Assembly: GCA_030050125.1 (NCBI GenBank)
Contig: JASIJN010000007.1
Location: 1 to 6,035 of the forward strand
Length of the DNA: 6,035 nucleotides
Source of the DNA: Streptosporangiaceae bacterium
GTDB taxonomy: Bacteria > Actinomycetota > Actinomycetes > Streptosporangiales > Streptosporangiaceae
Reading direction: 5' to 3'
Shown here piece after piece: positions 1 through 4,562 of the stretch (its first letter is position 1; the number at the start of each line of letters is the position of its first letter). The notes under the pieces are model-generated. The model ran no database searches and was not told where the DNA came from. It saw nothing but the letters and a program-made list of their open reading frames with translations. A program made the position numbers and the translations under genes.

Positions 1-11
1 CAGCCTACCGA

Positions 12-45
12 GCGCCGGCCGCTGCCCGCGCCGCGCGGCCGGGGC
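12..45 (-). terminator. GC-rich hairpin just after the ABC exporter operon, putative terminator
   Basis: A perfect 8-bp stem pairs CCGGCCGC (15-22) with GCGGCCGG (35-42) around a 12-nt loop. After one mismatch (14/43) two more G-C pairs (12-13 with 44-45) extend it. It begins directly after the TGA stop of the second exporter gene (46-48, minus strand). No U-tract follows on the minus strand, so it is a GC-only hairpin of the kind often found at gene ends in high-GC actinobacteria. It could be a true terminator, a 3' stabilising structure, or partly a by-product of base composition. Confidence 0.4.
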
Positions 46-1887
46 TCAGGCCAGGCTCTGCTCCCAGCTAGCGTGCAGGGCCGAGTACTCGCCGCCGGCG
101 CCGAGCAGGCGGCCCGGCGGCCCGTCCTCGACGATCCGGCCGGCGGAGATGACCAGCACCCGGTCGGCGATCTGCACCGTGGACAGGCGGTGCGCGATGA
201 TCAGGGCGGTGCGCCCGGCGAGTATCGTGCGCAGCGCCCGCTGCACCAGCCGCTCTGTGGGGATGTCCAGCAGCGACGTGGCCTCGTCCAGCACCAGCAC
301 GGCGGGAGCCGCCAGGAACGCGCGGGTGAACGAGATCAGCTGGCGTTGCCCGGCGGACAGGCGCCCGCCGCGCTTGCCCACCTGCTCGTCGTAGGCGGCG
401 GGGAGCGCGCAGATGAACCCGTGGGCGCCGATGGCCAGCGCCGCGGCCTCGATCTCGGTCCGGGACGCGCCCGGCTTGCCCAGCCCGATGTTGTCCGCGA
501 TCGTGCCGCTGAACAGGAAGTTCTCCTGGGTGATCAGGGTGACTTCGCGCCGGAGGCTGGGCTCGGACAGGTCTCGCAGATCGACGCCGTCCAGCAGCAC
601 CCGGCCCTCGACCGGGTCGTAAAACCTGGCCATCAGCCGGGCGATCGTCGTCTTCCCGGCGCCGGTCGCCCCGACTAGGGCCACGGTCTGGCCGGCCGGG
701 ATGGTCAGGTCCAGGCCGGGCAGCACCGGCGCGTTCCCGTACCCGAACCGGACCGCGTCGAACCGGACCGTCCGCCCGCCCCGTCCCGGCGCGGGGGGCA
801 GCGGCACCGGGGCCTGCGGCTCGGCCAGGGCCGGCGCCTCGTCCAGGACTCCGGAGATCTTCTCGAGGGCCGCGGCGGCGGACTGGAAGGTGTTGTAGAA
901 CTGCGACAAGTCCTGCAGCGGGTCGAAGAAGCGCTGCAGGTAGAGCAGGAACGTGACCAGCACGCCGACCTTCATGTCGCCGTCGATGACGCGCAGCCCC
1001 CCGTACAGAAGCACCGCTCCGATCGCGAGGTTGGCCACCAGCGTGATCCCGGGCGAGTAGATGGCGATCAGCCGCGAGGAGCGCAGCACGGCCGCCGCGT
1101 AGTCGCCGTTGAGCTCGCCGAATATCTCCTCGTTCCGGCGCTCCCTGCGGAAGGACTGGACCGCGCGGATGCCGCCGAAGGTCTCCACGAACTGCACGAT
1201 GACCTGGGCGATCGTCTCCCTGGTCCGCCGGTACGCCGTGGCTGACTCGCGCCGGAACCAGACCGTGAGCCAGGTCAGCGGGCCGAACCCGGTCAGCACG
1301 ACCAGGGCCAGCGGCCAGTCGAGCAGCAGCATCCCGGCTCCGACCAGCAGCAGCGAGAGGACCGCCGACACCAGCGAGTCCAGGCCGTCGTCGAACAGGT
1401 CGCTGATCGAGTCGATGTCGGAAACCTGGCGCGAGATGACCCGGCCGGAGGTGTAGCGCTCGTGGAACGCCACCGGAAGCCGCAGGAAGTGGGCGAACAG
1501 GCGGCGCCGCAGCTCGATCACCACGTCGGCCCCCAGCCGGCCCACCGCCCTGACGTAGGCCCTCGTCGCCACGGCCTGGGCGGCCACCGCCGCGGCGAAC
1601 GCGACGATGATCACGACCAGCGGCCCGGCGACGGGAGAACCAGGGGACCGGGTGAGCTGCGGGATCCGGTCGATCCCGATCCCGACCAGCCAGGGTCCGG
1701 CCAGGGCCGCGATGTTCGCCAGCACGATCAGCAGCAGGATCATCGCGATCCGCGCCCGGTACGGGCGGATCAGGTCCTGCAGCAGGCGCCTGCCGCGCAG
1801 CCGCAGCAGCGTGGCCAGGCTGGCCGTCACCTCGTCGACGTCCTCGGCCGCCACCCCCCGCCACGCGGGCACCGTTGCCTGGCTCAC
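46..1887 (-). CDS. ABC exporter half-transporter (TMD-NBD), catalytically competent subunit
   Basis: This 613-aa protein has the full-length type-I exporter architecture. About six membrane helices lie at residues 47-70, 88-108, 173-190, 191-211, 282-303 and 308-327. A Pro/Ala-rich linker (about 355-372) leads into a nucleotide-binding domain. Visible NBD motifs are A-loop Tyr383, Walker A GATGAGKT (406-413, Lys412), Q-loop Gln454, signature LSAGQ (510-514), Walker B ending Asp534 with catalytic Glu535, D-loop SLLD (538-541) and switch His566. The catalytic residues are canonical, but the signature has Ala for the first Gly. The start is GTG at 1887, sharing GTGA with the stop of the upstream exporter gene. 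No good Shine-Dalgarno is visible, so translational coupling is likely. It probably works in the cytoplasmic membrane as one half of a heterodimer with that neighbour. The substrate (drug, lipid, peptide or fatty acid) cannot be told from sequence. Confidence 0.95.
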   Translation of the reverse strand: MSQATVPAWRGVAAEDVDEVTASLATLLRLRGRRLLQDLIRPYRARIAMILLLIVLANIAALAGPWLVGIGIDRIPQLTRSPGSPVAGPLVVIIVAFAAAVAAQAVATRAYVRAVGRLGADVVIELRRRLFAHFLRLPVAFHERYTSGRVISRQVSDIDSISDLFDDGLDSLVSAVLSLLLVGAGMLLLDWPLALVVLTGFGPLTWLTVWFRRESATAYRRTRETIAQVIVQFVETFGGIRAVQSFRRERRNEEIFGELNGDYAAAVLRSSRLIAIYSPGITLVANLAIGAVLLYGGLRVIDGDMKVGVLVTFLLYLQRFFDPLQDLSQFYNTFQSAAAALEKISGVLDEAPALAEPQAPVPLPPAPGRGGRTVRFDAVRFGYGNAPVLPGLDLTIPAGQTVALVGATGAGKTTIARLMARFYDPVEGRVLLDGVDLRDLSEPSLRREVTLITQENFLFSGTIADNIGLGKPGASRTEIEAAALAIGAHGFICALPAAYDEQVGKRGGRLSAGQRQLISFTRAFLAAPAVLVLDEATSLLDIPTERLVQRALRTILAGRTALIIAHRLSTVQIADRVLVISAGRIVEDGPPGRLLGAGGEYSALHASWEQSLA

Positions 1888-3758
1888 CGGCGTGCCCGCG
1901 TCAGGTCCGCGGCCTGGCCGGTTTCCGGCTGGTCCGCGCCGCTCATCAGCTCGCGATAGCGCTTCTGGGTGGCCAGCAGCTCCTGGTGCGAGCCGGTGGC
2001 GGCGATCACGCCGCCGTCGAGCAGGGCCACCCGGTCGGCCAGCAGGACCGTGGAGGGCCGGTGCGCGACCACCAGAGCGGTGGACGCGGCGAGCACCCGG
2101 GCGAGCGCGCGGGTGACCCTGGCCTCGGTGTGCACGTCGAGCGCTGACAGCGGATCGTCGAGCAGCAGCACCGACGGGCGGGCCAGGATCGCCCGGGCCA
2201 GCGCCACCCGCTGGCGCTGGCCTCCGGACAGGGCCATGCCCTGCTCCCCGATCCTGGTGTCCAGCCCCCAGGGCAGCCGGGCGACGAAGTCGGCCTGGGC
2301 CACCTCGAGCGAGGCCAGCAGCTCGTCCTCGGCCGCGTCCGCCGCGCCGTAGCTGACGTTCTCCCTGACGCTGGCCGAGAACAGCGTGGGGTCCTCGAAG
2401 GCGCAGCCGACCGCGGTGCGCAGCACGGAAAGCGGCAGGTCCCTGACGTCGGTGCCGTCCAGCAGGATCGAGCCGCCGGACACCTCCGCCAGCCTCGGCA
2501 CCAGCTGCAGCAGGGTCGTCTTGCCCGCGCCGTTCGGCCCGACCAGCGCGACCGTCTCGCCGGGCTCTAGCTCCATGCTGACGTCCCGCAGCACCGGTGC
2601 CGGAGCGCCCGGATAGGTGAACGCCACGTGCTCGAACCGGAGCCTGCCGTGTCGCTCTCGGGCGTCCGCGGCGCTGCGCCCGTGGCGCGGCGGGGGGTCG
2701 GTGATGGCCGGCTCGACGTCAAGGATCTCGTAGATCCGCTGAGCGGCCGTGGCGGCCTCCTGGCCGGACGCGAGGATGTAGCCCATGGACTCGATCGGCC
2801 AGGCCAGCTGCAGCGCGAGCGCGATGAACGCGATCAGCCCGCCCAGGCTCAGCTCGCGCTCGCTCACCGCGAGCGCGCCGAGCAGCAGGATCAGGCCGAC
2901 GACCGCGTTCGGCGCCAGGTCGAGGCTGGCCCAGAAGGTGCCCCGCAGCCGGGCCTTCTCGATCCGGGTCGCCCGCACCAGCGCGGCCTGGTCGCCGTGC
3001 CGGGCCGCGGCCTCGTCACGGCGGCCGAGGGCCTTGAGCACCCGGATGCCGGTCGCCGCCTCCTCCACGTACGTGGCGAGATCGCCCTCCTGGTCCTGTA
3101 CCCGGCGGGACAGCACCCGGTACCGGCGCTCGAACCGGGTGCACAGCGCGACGACGGGAACGAAAACGCACGCGGTCAGCAGGCCCAGCCACCAGTTCAG
3201 CCCGATCAGCAGCCCGATGACCGCGACGAACGTCACCAGGTTGGTGACGAAGAAGATCGTGCCGAACCCGGCGAAGCGCCGGATCGCCGACAGGTCGGTC
3301 GTGGCCCGGGACAGCAGCTGGCCGGACTGCCAGTCGTCGTGAAACCCCGCGTGCAGCCGCTGCAGGTGGGCGTAAAGGCCGTCGCGCATGGACCGCTCCA
3401 TGCCGCTGACCGCGCTGGCCTGCACCCAGCGCCGGTAGAGGTTTAAGCTGGCCTGGATCACGCCCAGCGCGGTCACGGCCAGGCCGAGCGGGAGCAGCGC
3501 GCCGGAGTCCCCGCGCCGGATCGGCCCGTCGACGACCGCCTTGATCAGCAGCGGGATCACGATCTCCGCCCCGGCCGCGCCGACCGCGGCGGCTAGCATG
3601 GCCACGAGCTGGCCGTAATAGGGGCGCAGGTACTCCCGGGTCCGCCAGAGCGCCGCCAGCGGCGTCTGTCCTGCCCGATCCGGGCTCGCCGGTGCTGGCC
3701 GGGCCGGTCCTGGCTGGGTTTGGGCATGCGGCAGCGAGCTGGAGGGATTCGTGGGCAT
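1884..3758 (-). CDS. ABC exporter half-transporter (TMD-NBD) with degenerate ATPase site
   Basis: This 624-aa type-I exporter half is the first gene of the operon. A Pro/Ala/Ser-rich, probably disordered N-terminus (1-31) precedes about six membrane helices near 50-72, 87-106, 168-188, 189-207, 281-299 and 304-322. The NBD shows A-loop Tyr382, Walker A GPNGAGKT (407-414, Lys413), canonical signature LSGGQ (510-514), D-loop SALD (538-541) and switch His566. Two key residues deviate. The Q-loop position is Glu455 (FEDPTLF instead of a Gln-containing loop), and the residue after Walker B Asp534 is Asp535 instead of the catalytic Glu. These changes mark the degenerate-site subunit of heterodimeric exporters (established for TM287/288- and BmrCD-type pairs). 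The ATG at 3758 has no Shine-Dalgarno but sits 7 nt after a -10-like hexamer, suggesting a leaderless mRNA. Codon 105 is TTA, a rare Leu codon here. The substrate is unknown. Confidence 0.95.
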   Translation of the reverse strand: MPTNPSSSLPHAQTQPGPARPAPASPDRAGQTPLAALWRTREYLRPYYGQLVAMLAAAVGAAGAEIVIPLLIKAVVDGPIRRGDSGALLPLGLAVTALGVIQASLNLYRRWVQASAVSGMERSMRDGLYAHLQRLHAGFHDDWQSGQLLSRATTDLSAIRRFAGFGTIFFVTNLVTFVAVIGLLIGLNWWLGLLTACVFVPVVALCTRFERRYRVLSRRVQDQEGDLATYVEEAATGIRVLKALGRRDEAAARHGDQAALVRATRIEKARLRGTFWASLDLAPNAVVGLILLLGALAVSERELSLGGLIAFIALALQLAWPIESMGYILASGQEAATAAQRIYEILDVEPAITDPPPRHGRSAADARERHGRLRFEHVAFTYPGAPAPVLRDVSMELEPGETVALVGPNGAGKTTLLQLVPRLAEVSGGSILLDGTDVRDLPLSVLRTAVGCAFEDPTLFSASVRENVSYGAADAAEDELLASLEVAQADFVARLPWGLDTRIGEQGMALSGGQRQRVALARAILARPSVLLLDDPLSALDVHTEARVTRALARVLAASTALVVAHRPSTVLLADRVALLDGGVIAATGSHQELLATQKRYRELMSGADQPETGQAADLTRARR

Positions 3759-3806
3759 TGGCCGCAGGCTAACCGCGCGGCTGCCTGGCTGTCACCTTAT
3801 TTTTTC
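3759..3806 (-). promoter_or_regulatory. Candidate leaderless promoter with A-rich upstream element for the ABC exporter operon
   Basis: Read on the minus strand, GTGACA (3795-3790, five of six matches to TTGACA) is followed by an 18-nt spacer. Then come TAGCCT (3771-3766, fitting TANNNT), 7 nt, and the ATG of the first exporter gene. This spacing would place transcription initiation at or next to the start codon, which fits the lack of any Shine-Dalgarno there. Directly upstream of the -35 is an A-rich run (GAGAAAAAATAAG, 3808-3796) that resembles an UP element. Leaderless mRNAs are common in actinobacteria (established). The assignment itself is inference from motif spacing. Confidence 0.5.
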
Positions 3807-3816
3807 TCCGATAAGG
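3795..3816. repeat. Inverted repeat CCTTAT-N10-ATAAGG, candidate operator
   Basis: CCTTAT (3795-3800) and ATAAGG (3811-3816) are perfect 6-bp inverted copies separated by the 10-nt T/C-rich spacer TTTTTCTCCG. It is the most AT-rich spot in the window. It abuts the candidate -35 of the exporter promoter on its upstream side and lies upstream of the plus-strand genes. That position would suit a dimeric regulator acting on one or both divergent units. No regulator gene is adjacent within the window. Short palindromes can arise by chance. Confidence 0.35.
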
Positions 3817-3828
3817 CGCGAGATGGCG

Positions 3829-3855
3829 CAGAGTGGGTAACTCTGGCACTCTGGC
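3829..3855. repeat. Palindrome CAGAGT-N5-ACTCTG overlapping a tandem 8-bp repeat (ACTCTGGC x2)
   Basis: CAGAGT (3829-3834) and ACTCTG (3840-3845) are perfect inverted copies around GGGTA. The right arm begins the first of two exact tandem copies of ACTCTGGC (3840-3847 and 3848-3855), so the same half-site occurs three times, once inverted. It lies 45-70 nt upstream of the leader ORF start and could be an operator or a structure in the 5' untranslated region. No convincing plus-strand -35/-10 pair was found nearby. Confidence 0.35.
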
Positions 3856-3870
3856 ATGGCGCGGGGGCGC

Positions 3871-3887
3871 GCCGGCAGGACGCCGGC
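3871..3887 (+). promoter_or_regulatory. 5' UTR hairpin directly preceding a Shine-Dalgarno
   Basis: GCCGGC (3871-3876) pairs with GCCGGC (3882-3887) around the 5-nt loop AGGAC, giving an all-G/C 6-bp stem. The same copies form a direct repeat, GCCGGCAGG, with 11-nt period (3871-3879 and 3882-3890). The stem ends immediately before the Shine-Dalgarno tract at 3888, and the loop holds an SD-like AGGA. It might tune ribosome access. A chance GC hairpin is also possible in DNA of this composition. Confidence 0.3.
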
Positions 3888-3896
3888 AGGGGAGGA
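3888..3896 (+). promoter_or_regulatory. Strong ribosome binding site AGGGGAGGA
   Basis: AGGGGAGGA contains the consensus GGAGG at 3891-3895, four nucleotides before ATG 3900. It is the best Shine-Dalgarno I see upstream of any start in the window. It serves the short leader ORF and not the isomerase-family gene directly, because ATG 3900 is out of frame with that gene and is closed by TGA at 3930-3932. Confidence 0.6.
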
Positions 3897-3899
3897 TCC

Positions 3900-3932
3900 A
3901 TGAAGTTCAGCCGTTGCTCGGAACGCCGGTGA
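3900..3932 (+). CDS. 10-codon leader ORF (MKFSRCSERR) overlapping the isomerase-family start
   Basis: ATG 3900 opens a 10-codon frame encoding MKFSRCSERR and ending at TGA 3930-3932. It is preceded by a strong Shine-Dalgarno and ends inside GTGA, so its stop overlaps GTG 3929, the best start of the next gene. This is the arrangement expected for a translated leader that feeds ribosomes to the following gene by termination-reinitiation. It contains one Cys codon (TGC). That could be relevant because the downstream enzymes belong to thiol- and cysteine-linked families, but one codon is weak support for attenuation. Alternatively, a 1-2 nt sequencing error between 3903 and 3928 could have split what is really the N-terminus of the downstream protein. 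No homology is claimed. Confidence 0.4.
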   Translation: MKFSRCSERR

Positions 3933-4561
3933 CGGGCTGGGCCGCAACCGCCGGATTAGCGGCCTACCGCGACGGGGTGACCGTCGTCTGCGAGCTGGCT
4001 GCGCAGTTCGGCGCGGCAGACTGGGCAGCCCAGACGCCGTGTGCCGAATGGCGTGCCGCCGACCTGGCCGGGCATCTGCGCTGCGTCGCCGACGACTACC
4101 ACGAGTATCTCGACGACGCGCCGGGGAGCAGGCTGGCACGGCTGATGGCCACCGGGGCGCACCCGGACACCCTGGCCCGGAAGGTGGCCCGGCAGAACGC
4201 GGCCGAGCTCGCGGCCCTTCCGGACCGCCCGGCCATCGAGCACATCGCCGCGTACGCCGAGTCGGCCCGGTCGTACGCCGGGCGGCTGGGCCTGGTGTGG
4301 GGGCTGCCCCATCACCGGTACCGCGACGCGCTGGTCACGGTGGGCGCGATGGCCGGAGCCGCCTGCGCCGAATGGCACCTGCACGCGTGGGACCTGGCCC
4401 GGGCCCTGGGCAAGGACTACCGGCCCGCCGCGCCCGAGATCGTGCTGGAAGGATGGCGGGCCGGGGTGCCGCAGCGCCCGCCGGCGGCGGGTCCCGGCGG
4501 TGACGACCCGTGGCTGGTGCTGCTGCTGACCTCGGGCCGGTCGCCGGACTGGCCGCGCTAG
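3929..4561 (+). CDS. Maleylpyruvate isomerase family (DinB-like, mycothiol-dependent type) metal-binding protein
   Basis: From GTG 3929 this is a 210-aa protein of the MDMPI_N / DinB-like four-helix family. The N-terminal signature TPCAEWRAADLAGHL (36-50) contains His49. The second signature, EWHLHAWDLA (from 148), supplies Glu148 and His152. This His / Glu-x3-His triad matches the metal site of Corynebacterium glutamicum mycothiol-dependent maleylpyruvate isomerase (His52, Glu144, His148) in order and almost in number. The C-terminus (DPWLVLLLTSGRSPDW, about 193-208) is also typical, so the protein looks complete. Many such actinobacterial paralogues have no known substrate, and maleylpyruvate isomerisation specifically is not implied. 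GTG 3833 would add 32 Arg/Gly-rich residues without a good ribosome site, so 3929, overlapping the leader ORF stop, is preferred. Codon 10 is TTA (3956-3958), a rare Leu codon here. One base separates it from the next gene. Confidence 0.85.
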   Translation: MTGWAATAGLAAYRDGVTVVCELAAQFGAADWAAQTPCAEWRAADLAGHLRCVADDYHEYLDDAPGSRLARLMATGAHPDTLARKVARQNAAELAALPDRPAIEHIAAYAESARSYAGRLGLVWGLPHHRYRDALVTVGAMAGAACAEWHLHAWDLARALGKDYRPAAPEIVLEGWRAGVPQRPPAAGPGGDDPWLVLLLTSGRSPDWPR

Positions 4562-4562
4562 T

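Noticed and set aside
68..1864. 598-aa alternative minus-strand frame inside the second exporter gene
   Set aside because: It is Arg/Gly/Ala/Pro-rich without motifs and out of frame with a gene that has every ABC motif. It is a composition artefact.
2628..3446. 272-aa plus-strand frame antisense to the first exporter gene
   Set aside because: It has a repetitive Gln/Arg/Gly/Pro composition, no ribosome site, and full overlap with a well-supported gene.
3798..3817. TATTTT (3798-3803) or TAAGGC (3812-3817) as a plus-strand -10 box
   Set aside because: No acceptable -35 lies 16-18 nt upstream: GCGCGG for the first, and only a four-of-six CTGTCA for the second, whose -10 is itself poor. I do not call a plus-strand promoter.
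3720..3899. Longer plus-strand reading frame upstream of the leader ORF, from ATG 3720
   Set aside because: It starts inside the 5' end of the divergent exporter gene, crosses the promoter region, and shows no recognisable protein. Only its last 10 codons have a ribosome site.
3833..3928. GTG 3833 as the start of the isomerase-family gene, adding 32 residues
   Set aside because: The extension is Arg/Gly-rich, has no good Shine-Dalgarno, crosses the repeat cluster and the SD at 3888, and pushes the metal-site residues away from the family's usual numbering. GTG 3929 puts His at 49, near the known 52.
3900..3932. Leader ORF as a cysteine attenuator
   Set aside because: It has only one Cys codon, and no alternative terminator/antiterminator pair is visible between it and the gene. 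Coupling is the simpler reading.
3792..4139. 115-aa minus-strand frame across the divergent region and the isomerase 5' end
   Set aside because: It is Arg-rich and motif-free, crosses the promoter and leader ORF, and is better explained as a shadow.
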